The notes under the pieces are model-generated. The model was not told the DNA's origin. It saw nothing but the letters and a program-made list of their open reading frames with translations, and did not search any database. The position numbers and the translations under genes were made by a program. 64,000 bases of DNA. Origin: Narthecium ossifragum. Its lineage: Eukaryota > Streptophyta > Magnoliopsida > Dioscoreales > Nartheciaceae. The stretch lies in contig OY986964.1 of NCBI GenBank assembly GCA_963920575.1, forward strand, positions 15,799,460 through 15,863,459, read 5' to 3'. Numbering within the stretch: the first letter of the stretch is position 1; every line of letters starts with the position of its first letter. Shown here piece by piece: positions 42,087 through 52,265 of the stretch.

Positions 42087-44431
42087 TGTTGCGCCCCGAC
42101 CCGCGTAGGTGCAACCGGGCGGGGCGACGCGAAGCGGAACCTAACCTACTGCGGAAATTTTGGCGAGGTTTCCCTCTAATCTTAGTGGTTACCCTAACAA
42201 TTCACAACCATCCTGTATTATACAAACATTCACAACTCAAAGACTGAAACTGAGATATATTACAAAACCTCAAAACAGAGAAATTATACATTTATCACTC
42301 CCGTAGGAGACTATCTATAACAAAAGGGTGTAAAGCTGTAAAGATCGCCACCTCTCAAGCACCGCTAGACGCCGCCATGTCATCAAACACCGGCCCGGTA
42401 GGGGCGACTGAAGAAGAGCTAGCGCCAGCACCTGCAAAATGCAGCCCGGGTAGGAGTGAGCACTAAGCTCAGCAGGGACACTACACTACGACACTCACAA
42501 GGGAGGGAACACAACAGTGTCGCCCTCAAGCAGAGGTTGGGTGTACACAGGGGTCCCAAAACCCCATCGCATGTCCCTGAAAAGAGACTCCAGTCATGTT
42601 CTCCAGTCGGACTGGTCACATACTGGGCCACCCTTAGCGAGGCAGACCAACACTGCCATCTCACTAGCAGGAACCCGACTCTGCTAGGCGGGCAACCAAC
42701 ACCGCTAAGTAGGCACTACCTCTACCCATGAGACAAAGAACCGGACACCGGCTACACCTCCACACTCGGCCCGAGGCCGACACGACCTCTATAATCATTA
42801 AGCAACATGTATTCAGGTCATCTAACCCTATCATCGAAAACGACTGAATACTACAAATCGAGTTCTGGACCAAGCAACCCGCAACGGGCCTAGAGCTAGA
42901 TCCGGGCTACCCGAAAGCCCCGGATCGGCAACGCCCTACACAGATGCAACTAATGCGCAACACAATGCATGCTATGGACATGCGCAGGATAAAACAGATA
43001 AACATGCAACAGTATGTGATGTTATAAATAACAAGGTCTGGGCACCGCACCCTGCCGGCCCGGGGTGGTGAACATGAAAATAAGGTCTAGGGACTGCTAC
43101 AGTGATACCCCACCAACTGTCAGCAGTCCACCACAACACCTGCACCGGGAAGCAGCCCCGCAAACAACAGCTTACAGATATAACAGATAAAGCCCTAGGC
43201 GCACGCCGGCATGCGAGGCTAAGGAAAGCTGTAGAGCTACCCACCCGTTTATTCTAAACACCCCGGGAGTCATCACTCCCCCGGTTCACCATTGCCCTAT
43301 TATAGGGCTAACATGCTTAAACATATGTACCAGGTATTAAGACAGTAAAGAAAACCGTCATACAAAACCCCGCGGGCAAAATAAGGTAAATTTTCCTCTC
43401 TCTGCCATGGTTGGATCGATCCCTCCGCCAAGGGAGGATCGATCCCTCTAATGACAGAGAACAAAAACTCCACATCGTGCCGAGTCCGATCGATCCGTCC
43501 TCCCAGGACGATCGATCCGACTCACAATAGGGAACATCCCATGCTATCCAAGGCATCGGGATCGATTGCCCTCACCCAGGGCCGATCGATCCAGCTCGGG
43601 TCAGCATGACCAACAAAGAGGGATCGATCCATCTCACAGACGGATCGATCGCGTTGGGTTCACCGGTAAGCAGACGGCGAGAAATACCGTCGGAAAACTC
43701 CACCAATTTCCACCAAAACCTGGGATCTAGTGGTACGAAGGATCACGAATCCAAAACCGGTGGAAAAACTACAATCTAACAAGTATACAACAAGATCTAA
43801 GCATAAGAACATCGACAGCCGGAAAAACTTCCAAAAACCCGAAGAATGTAGGTAGGAATCCCTACCGGAGCAAGAGCAGCTTCAATCCTAGCTGCTAGGC
43901 CTTGGATCGTCCACAACCTCTTCGAAATCCAGGAATTCTCAGCTCAAGAACTCAGTTTTTCAAAGAGATTCGAGGAAGAAGGTTCTGTCTGCTTTATAGG
44001 CAAACGAACCGACTAAGCAGGATCGATCCGTCCAAGGAGACCGATTGATCCAGCCAAGAGAGCGATCGATCCAGCCCAGGGAACGATCGATCCACCCAAG
44101 AGACCGATCGATCCTTCTCCGAGTCCGATCGATCCGTCCCACGAGACCGATCGATCCTTCGCAACGATCCAAATTCCTGTCAAAGACCGATCGATCCCTC
44201 TAGCAAGGAAGGATCGATCCGTCTCTCGCAGGAAGCTGGACTTGGGTTAAAACTTAATCCCAAGCCCAGATCTTTCGATCCCTGGTCCCACTAACCATTC
44301 TAGCCAAACATTTCCACAAACATGGTCAGTGTGTGCACACGCGGGTGTGAAACAAGCCGACAAGGCGCAATTTACCAAATTGCCCTTGCGGTCCACGACG
44401 AGCCACAGGAGTAGAGGGACGCGTCCTCACA
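42087..44431 (-). repeat. Solo LTR, Tekay/Del family, TSD TGCTT
   Basis: 2345 bases; on the minus strand TGTGAGGACGCGTCCC to GGGGCGCAACA. Flanked by TGCTT at 42082-42086 and 44432-44436. It belongs to the same subfamily as the LTR of element A (6475-7764). A long cluster of GATCGATCC-type motifs fills 43412-44225. Confidence 0.95.
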
Positions 44432-44436
44432 TGCTT

Positions 44437-45061
44437 GCCAGTTCATGATGCTATTGACAATGTTTTGCCAGCTGCTGAAAATAAAATTGATGAATGGTAC
44501 CCGGTTTTACATTCTGGGCCTTATATGTATTTCGGTCATTCTTATGAAGCAAGTCTTTTTGATGATAGTGATGATGAAGGCTGTTACGCTAAATTGCAGG
44601 TTGTTCATGATGAGTTGAATGATGATAATATGTCTATTTATAATGATCATAATGAGGATGAGCATATTAGTGAGACCCCCTATCGTGAACCTCAAGTTGA
44701 ACTTCTACATGATGAGTTGAATGATGATGATGTGCCTATTAGTGATAAACATAATGAGGATGAGAGTGTTAGTAATATTCCTTGTCTAGAGCCTCAGTTT
44801 GAGATTCTAGCTTTAATATCATCCCCGTTATTTGAACGTTATGAGGAGGAGAACCTTGTTATGAGTGAAGACCATGTTAATTTCTATCGTCCCTTCATCA
44901 AAAATCGTATCAAATCTTCTCTTCCTATGCACACTTTGTTTGCCATTGGTATTCCTATTTTTCTTGATGAAGCATGTCTGCATACATTCACCATGATTCG
45001 GGCCATGTATTTCTTCACATGGAATCATCGGCCTCGTAAATCTTGTTTCGGGAGCGTCTAG
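44437..45061 (+). CDS. Acidic ORF of the non-autonomous element, 3' part
   Basis: About 208 residues (first ATG at 44435, within the TSD). It is very acidic and contains a 38-residue tandem duplication (VVHDELNDDNMS... and LLHDELNDDDVP...), then a hydrophobic tail (AIGIPIFLDEACLHTFTMI). No family recognised. Removal of the solo LTR leaves it one base out of frame with the 5' part, so the original ORF needs one more indel to be continuous. It may encode a structural protein of this non-autonomous family, or be decayed. Confidence 0.5.
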
Positions 45062-47683
45062 TGAAAGACATAAACTTACCCGCTTTCTGGGAGGCAACCC
45101 AGTTTTTAGAATTCTTCCTTAGCTTTTTAGAATTTCATTTATTTTTTTACGATTTTCCCCTGATTTTTAGGATTTTTTTCATATTTTCCTGGAATTTTTC
45201 TCCACCTTCTTCCTATTTTTTCTTATTTTCTGCCGGATTTTCTCTCTCCTCCCAGCGTTGGCTCGATCGCGGCTCACTTGAGCCCGACCCGAGCCGGGAC
45301 ATCGTCGTCCCATCTCCTCCCCAGTCGATCGGCTCGTCCCCGAGCCGCTGATCTCCGCCACCTCTCAGGCCCGCTCCGGCCATTACCGTCCCTCCAAACC
45401 TTCACCTAGACCTCCGCCATCCTCCTTACTACCTTTCTCTGCCTCCTTCGCCCTCATCCCTCTCTCCTACGACGCCGGTGAACCTCTCCGCCTTCCCAAG
45501 CCGCCGTCATTCTCCTCATCCATGACCTCCCATCGCCTTATACCACATCCAGAAGCTTCCTTAGGTTGTCACGATCCTTCCCACACCATCCAAATCCTTC
45601 ATTTCTTCCTGCATCACCGGAATTAAACTCCGGTGACTAGACCTCGCCGTCCCCCTCCAATCCATCCCTTTCCGACCACAATCCTTTGATCAAACCCCAC
45701 AGGAGTTTTGACGGAGCCCCTACGTTCCTTCCTCCACTATCCCCTACCTCCATTGATGTCTGGATCGCCAGAACCCACTTCCGACGATCCTTAACCGCGC
45801 CGGCCACCTCTAATCTCCCACCTGGAAGCTTCAATTCCACAATTAGACTACATAGATGTGTTCCTTAGGCATCCACGATTCTTCCTGTACTGTTCCCATC
45901 CTCTGGCGACGATGTTTTGCTGTTGATCCGTTGCCGGCGAGGTTCAGCCGTCCGATTGTTGCTGAACATGACACCGGTGCTACAGTGATCTGATTTTTGA
46001 TCGGACGATAGAGATCTTCAATCAGGAGCATGTTGAGCATTCTTTGATCTTCTAGACGTCCTAGAGTAACATCCGATGTTAAATTCTCCTTATTTTCGCC
46101 GATTTCGTTTCTGATCTCGCCGCGGACGGGCCGCCGTGTGTGTGATGATGTTTTATGCGGATGATAACTGATGGTTGCCCTTCTTGGATATTTTGGTCCT
46201 TTATTTTCTTATCTGCGATGTCTAGAAGATTATTTTTGATGTATTATCTCATTTACTATTTTTCTGTACATGTTATATTTTTGTATGGTGAATGTTTATA
46301 CAGGTCAATTTATCATGAAAATACAAAGGAGACTCTGTCGAAATTTTCTATGATTCTAATACCTTTTTGGACTTTTATTTGTTATATTTGATCTTTTTGG
46401 AAAAGTATATATTTCTGTGACAGATTATGGTGGGGAAGGAAGTATTTATTCAATTATGACGGTGCCTAAACTTAAATTGGAAGAGAGAGAAATCTATTTT
46501 TGGGGCGTTCATTATGGTTATCTCTACCCTTTATTCTTTGATTTATTTTTATGACTTAGTGTAATTTGGGATAATTACATTTAAGTTGGGGGTAGCATTC
46601 ATAAATTCCATGCTCATATTTTTTTTTATGGTAACCAAATATTATACATCCCTTGAATTATGTCAAAAGAATGAAATTATGATATGATTTGACAAAGGTG
46701 CATGTTTTAGAAATTTATTTTATGAATTATTCTGAGACTTGTATGTCATATGAAAAATAGTAAATTGTTGCTATGCATGATCTTATTTCTATATTTTAAC
46801 ACTTTTACCATGATCTAATGATAGCTTGACATATCCTAATGCACATGTTCACTTCCACATGTTAAGGGGTTGATATTAGATTCTAAGCATGAGATTATGA
46901 TAGCTTTACAATTCTATATCATGACACAGAAAATACATGAACACATGCAATTATCTCAGTATGCGGAAAAAAAGAAGAGAAAAAATAGGATTTTTAACTT
47001 AGTAACCGGACAGTGTGCCTAACCAGCGTGGTGTTCGCGTAAAACGGTTGAATTTTCTGGAATAAAAAAAATAAGGGTTTCATACTTAGTAACTGGGCAA
47101 TGTGCCTAACAAGGTGTGTTGTTCGCGTAAAACAGTTAAAATTCCTACAGAAAAAAAAGAAAAGAAAAATGAAAAAAAAGCAGAGATTGCTATATGATGA
47201 GTGAAAAATATGTGCTGAATAAGATTGTGATCTTGAATAGTTGAAGTGTTTAGATATGATTGATACTGTGAAGCATGTGGAACCCCATTCACACACAGGA
47301 GTGTTAAAGTTATTTTTAATCATGATTAAATATGTTGAAGTGTTGGAAATTTGTTATGACATGTTTTGACTTACTATATTTTTATGTGACTATGAGTTGA
47401 AAGGTTTATTCATGGATATTCTTTCTATTTCATGCATTAGAGTTGATGAATATTGTGATTGAATTCTAATGGTATATTCAAGGGAATGTATAGATGTTTG
47501 TGGGTGTCATCCCTGAAAACCCTCAGGAGACTATAACTCCTCCACTGGGGTAACCCAGGGGTTTAAAGGCTTGTTGCACATGCTAAGTGCAATCATGAGA
47601 CCTACGAAAGTGGCTAGTTAGATTTACTGCTTTCTTTTTATCTTTTCTTTGCTCGAGGACTAGCAAAGTGTAAGTTGGGGGTG
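45062..47683 (+). other. 3' noncoding region of the non-autonomous element
   Basis: 2.6 kb without a coding signature. It starts with GGGAGGCAACCCAG, common after pol in Athila-type elements. There is a second polypurine-like TTTAAGTTGGGGGTAGC at about 46580-46596, a two-copy repeat around TTCGCGTAAAACRGTT (46990-47135), and the true polypurine tract at the end. Confidence 0.7.
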
Positions 47684-48981
47684 TGATGAGTCAGTAATTA
47701 TTCCTAATTAAACCCCTTAAATTACCTTTGTTAGGCCTAGAGTTGGTGTATTTGATATCATATTGTTTGATTGATTTCAGGTTTAAGTAAGATTTGAGAA
47801 GAAATACCAGAAATTCGGCCAAAAATCACTAAGTGCTGCAAAAAGACTGCTTCGTCGACTGTTTGAAAATAAATCACCAGAAATTCTACAAACTTCAAAA
47901 TATTCTGAAATTCTGGGAGATATAAGAAGACTTCAAAAGCTACAACTTTCATGTTGAAGACTTTGTGAGATTCGGTCTATATTGGCACCAGTATTTGAAT
48001 CAAAGTCAGAAGTATGGAAGTTGGAGAGAAAAGCTGAAGAAATTAATTAATGACGTGGCAGCTAATGACCCAGTCATACCAACTAGAGCAATGGATCGGA
48101 TTTGAGTCCGATGGATCTCTCCGATGACGTCATCAACCTGGGATTTAGGGAAATTAGAGTTTAAGTTCAACTATAACTCCTAATTCCGGGAATAAGGGTT
48201 TCTATTATATACAGGGGTTATTCCAGCCGAATTTCTCATCTTTTTGACAATCTTTGGAGGAGGAAAAAGAAGACGAAGAGGATGCGGATGGTGACAGCTT
48301 CCTACTCCAACCCGGTGGCTTTCATCCAAAAGATGAGTTGCTAATTATTATACTTAGGATTATTCATGAAACCCTAGTGTAGTTTTGGTTTTTCTTTAGT
48401 TGGATTCTTGTGAGCTTCTCGATGCATGATCTCATGGATATGGTTTTATTGTTAATAGAGTTGATGGAACAGAGTTCCCCTGACGTACTTTCAGTCCTAC
48501 ATGATTGTGCCAAGGTCATTAGGTGTAATATAATTTAAGGTAATCGTAGGACCAAAGACAATCTATGCCAAGCAAAGATAGGTTATGCCGTTGGGAACAT
48601 TAACTTTCTTTTAAGGATTCATGTGAGCTTGTAGCCATAAGATCCATAATGTTGAGAGAAGGAAACAAGATAATAACTAGAGAAGACTAATAACGAAACT
48701 AGGGCGGATTGAATAATTCCTAAGTAACTACTCCATTGATTCAAATTGATCAACCTTTTATCTCTTTTATTTATTAGTTTAGATAACTCTATTCTATCTT
48801 TGATTCTTATCCTTAGTTTTATTGTTTCGAGAATTGATTTCAGTTTCCAACGTTTTCCCTGTGGATCGACTCCTGACTTCACCACTAGTCTACGTAGTAG
48901 TATTAGTGATTGAATAAGGATATAAATTTAAGATTTGATTGAGGTTAGCAACGTTTTAACGACAACGTTCGCGAGCAATCA
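47684..48981 (+). repeat. 3' LTR of the non-autonomous element
   Basis: TGATGAGTCAGTAATT to GCGAGCAATCA, 1298 bases. It is followed by the TSD CCTGT. Confidence 0.93.
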
Positions 48982-48986
48982 CCTGT

Positions 48987-50280
48987 GCCTAATCCCCTCC
49001 TCCTTCCCTTTCTCTCTCCCGCGGCAACCCCTCTTCCTTCCTTGGGGACCTGGAGGCGGTGGCGAGGGCCCCCTCCCCCTTCTTCTTCCTTCCCTTTCTC
49101 TCTCCCGCAGCAGCCTCTCTTCCTTCTCCGGCGATGGCTGCGGTTGTGGGAGGAATCCGGTAGCTCTCCGGCGAGCTGGAGAAGGCGACGGTGACATAGG
49201 ACGATGGATCACAGCGGATTAGAAAGGATTGAAGCTTGGATTTGCATTTTAAGGTAGGGTTTCTACCTAAATCTTTGGGTTAAGCTTAATCTAGGGTTTT
49301 GTTTGTTTGTTTGTTTGTTGATTTCTTTGTGTTAAATTGTTCCTCTTAGCATGCTTAACATCTGATCTAGCTTTCATGCGGTTTTTAGTTGGATTTAAAC
49401 CGAATTTATACATCTTTTTCCTCGATTTTATCGAAGCTCTATTTTTTTGCGTGCTGAGCTGTTCTAGCTCAGATCTTGGCTTGTACGTGCATGATATTGT
49501 CTGATCATCAACATGAGAGTTGTAGCTCTTCGGATCTACTTTCAATTGCCGCTAATTTCATAATTGTCAGAGTATTTTACGATTGATGGTGATTTTTCTT
49601 CGGATCTGCGACGAGACCAAAATTAGTGAATTGATTAGTAAATTCCGGGAAGATTAGCCATCAATTAGATCCAATTCTTGGACATGACGTTCCTAACATA
49701 CAATTGAGTTCATGATTAAGTTTGATTTCAATTTTGACGTCGTTTGGACGTCAAATTGATGAGATTTCATTGCTTTTGACAGAAGACCGAAATATGTGGT
49801 TTTCATCTTTTTTTCGTTCGTCCGTTTGAATTGGATTTCGGGTATGCGTATTGAGATGAGAACCATTAATGAGCATGTATGCTAAGTTTCACATTAATTG
49901 GACTGACATAGTGAAACCTAGGATATACCCCTCTCTTTGTCAATTACATATAATTAATGCAGGATTAGTCAATTGTAACCTATCTAATTCTTCTGATGCT
50001 CTGAATTGATGTTCTTAGCTGTATTTAGTATATACATGTTTGATTTGATAGGTTTTGGGAAATTAATCTCCTGATTTGGACATGTTTATTTAAGTTGCTA
50101 ATCTTCTTGCTTAATTAGCAATTGATTGTGAAGTATGGATAGTATCCATGTTATTTTTATTAGAATGCTATATATATATACTAGTGAATGCTTGTGCCTA
50201 CTACATGAACACTCATGTAATGCAGCACAAAATATTTAGGATTTCTAAATGAAATTTTCGACGAACCTCCCCTGTACTGA
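48987..50280 (+). repeat. LTR (family G), second part
   Basis: Continues the LTR that starts at 39304 after the inserted element. It has CT-rich untranslated-leader sequence, GTTTGTTTGTTT near 49300 and ATGAGAGTTGTAGCTCTTCGG near 49512, which resembles motifs in the Tekay/Del LTRs. The right end is undefined; 50280 is where AT-rich unrelated sequence begins. Confidence 0.5.
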
Positions 50281-50541
50281 GGGCTAAACCTTGTCCCCAC
50301 AAACCACACAAATAGTTCTAAGATTAAAACATTGTCTCACAAACCACAATTCAAAGAAAACAAAAAATACAAAGATTTTGATTTCACTTAATATATGAAC
50401 TTCTCCATAGCATGCATAGACGTCAGTGAGGTGATAAGCAGGAAAAAAGTTTAAGAGATACAATGTAACTAAAGAGGTACAAAGCTGCAGAATTCTTAAC
50501 AATGAGAGTTAGAACAAAGCTGTAGAGTGGAGGAGTTGCGA

Positions 50542-50726
50542 TTAGAACTGCTTGCCGGAGAAGCTCTGGCTGAAGAACTAGCAAGACGGCGCAACATTCA
50601 TGGACGTCACAGTGCGGTGATTGCAGGTGGTGATGTGGAATGAGAGGGTCTGGCCGTCGAGGGAGCTATTGGTCTGCCAATTACGGCTCATCGGCTGTCA
50701 ATCAGTTTTTGAGCCCTTTATCGACA
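50542..50726 (-). pseudogene. Last exon of an alpha-expansin, fragment
   Basis: The minus strand after an acceptor CTGCAG encodes SIKGSKTD, QPMSRNWQTNSSLDGQTLSFH, TVTSMNVAPSC and FSQSFSGKQF followed by TAA. This is the C-terminal cellulose-binding (CBM63) part of alpha-expansins, which loosen cell walls. Two Trp codons have become stops (TGA and TAG) and a few residues around the NWGxNW motif are missing. Only this exon is present, directly after pyroglutamyl-peptidase exons, so it is a captured fragment. Confidence 0.85.
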
Positions 50727-50769
50727 CTGCAGTAAGAAACATAAAGGGTTATTATGATACCTTACATAC

Positions 50770-51025
50770 TTGTGAAATATCTCCATCTGAAGGAATGATA
50801 GGAACTCTCTGTAAGAAAAGCATCACAATGCGATTAGTCTAAGCGCATTTGACATATCATGAGTAGATTAAATTTGGACCATGATAACAAATTAAATTAG
50901 GGAGATGGATCATGTCTAACCTGAGGCTTCCATCCTAGCTCATCGGGGCAATGAAAATTAGCTCCGTTGATTGCTTGCTTCTCTATAGCAAACATTGTAG
51001 CATCACTATTGACCCCAAAATGAAG
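50770..51025 (-). pseudogene. Two pyroglutamyl-peptidase I exons, fragment
   Basis: The exon at 50921-51025 encodes LHFGVNSDATMFAIEKQAIN and FHCPDELGWKPQ; the exon at 50770-50808 encodes RVPIIPSDGDISQ. Both are phase 0 with GT-AG borders. This matches the middle of plant pyroglutamyl peptidase I (peptidase family C15), a cytosolic enzyme removing N-terminal pyroglutamate. The N-terminal exons, the catalytic Cys region and the end are absent. A 43-base intron-like gap joins it to the expansin exon. Not a functional gene. Confidence 0.8.
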
Positions 51026-51954
51026 CTGGATTGAAGCAGAAAACCCAATTTGACCAATTGAGAGATCTAAAGCATGCAGAAGAGGCTACTTACTGAAGAT
51101 CAAATAAACTAATTCATGGTTTGCAAATACTTTGGAATCCTAAACTGATCCAAGGGATAGCAACACATATTGCGGAAGTACGTTACATGTTTAAAGTGTA
51201 TTAACTAAAAACATAGGCAATGGAAATTTAAGGACTCAATGCCTCTCATGAATATTTAACATGTGTTCTGATATGGATTAGAAGCCCAGTCTTCTGATTG
51301 AAGTAGCCAAACAACACATGATTGAAGTAGCCAAACAGCACATGCATGATGATCTCAACCTCTCTCCTAAATAACTTATATCACCCTCTCCTTTCATACA
51401 AAGAAATTCCAAAAAAAATTCAAGATATAAGGATCCAATTGAGCAACAGGACAAACAATGGCGAAGAAGATTCAGTCTCATGTAACAGAAATATCAATTC
51501 CCATGTAACATATACGTAAATGCTGAATTGATACACTGATATGCAAATTTGGGAATCGAAAAAGCTAAATCTCAAAATTCAGATCAAAACCCACTTGCAT
51601 TGACATCCAATTCAATTGAAGTCATCGAATAGGAGTTGGAAGAATGGATCAGCCATAGAAATTCAAAACCGATTCCAAATTGACATATAAACCATCAAAT
51701 ACATGAAGAACAAGGTGTGGGCCAAAAAAATTTCTCTTTACAAAAGTTTTCCTCTCCCAAAACATTATCCAAACAAAATGCAACAAATGTCAAAGACAAC
51801 CAAATGAAAACCCAAGAAGAAACCATTAAATCGATATTTTCATACAATAGAATTAAATTCCACAAAGCACAACGAAATCAAAAACACGAATCGAAGATCA
51901 AAGGCAAAGAATAACAACAGGTATATCAAAATCAACCATACCTTATGGAAAGAT

Positions 51955-51985
<31 letters not shown>

Positions 51986-52265
51986 GAGGAGGAGGAGGAG
52001 AGGAGGGAGGGAGAGACGGGGGCATCTGGTCGAGGGCATTCTGATCCAGATGAGAGAGAGAGAGAGAAAGAGAGAGAGAGCACCAGCTGGGAGAGGAGCA
52101 CTGTTCGCGAATAAAACGTCGATTTCCCGGGGACGAGATCTCTATCTTATTTTTGAGCATATCATTTTTAATTTCATACAAGGAAATTGTAGGTACCACA
52201 CCCCTGGATCACCAAATAGGCAAATCCATCATTTACATCCCCGTAGGGAACATCTCCGATTCTAG
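51026..52265 (-). other. Sequence upstream of the captured exons
   Basis: AT-rich sequence with no further recognised exon, then a run of 29 G (51955-51983), a GAG-rich stretch and GA repeats (52050-52080). The minus strand here could be a leader of the chimeric transcript. I could not see clear terminal inverted repeats. Confidence 0.4.
51955..51983. repeat. Poly-G run of 29
   Basis: A homopolymer of 29 G, then ACGAGGAGGAGG. Such runs are unstable and error-prone in sequencing; the length should not be trusted. Confidence 0.8.

Larger units (their letters stand above)
39746..48981 (+). mobile_element. Non-autonomous Athila/Tat-like LTR retrotransposon, TSD CCTGT
   Basis: 9236 bases flanked by CCTGT (39741-39745 and 48982-48986). 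LTRs at 39746-41122 and 47684-48981, Asp-tRNA-type primer site, a Gag-tail-like/acidic ORF, no protease, RT or integrase, a GGGAGGCAACCCAG motif (45089-45102), a 2.6-kb noncoding 3' region and a polypurine tract AAGTTGGGGGTG just before the 3' LTR (47672-47683). Without the 2.35-kb solo LTR inside it, the element is about 6.9 kb. By eye the LTRs are about 95-97 percent identical apart from a roughly 90-base indel. Confidence 0.93.
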
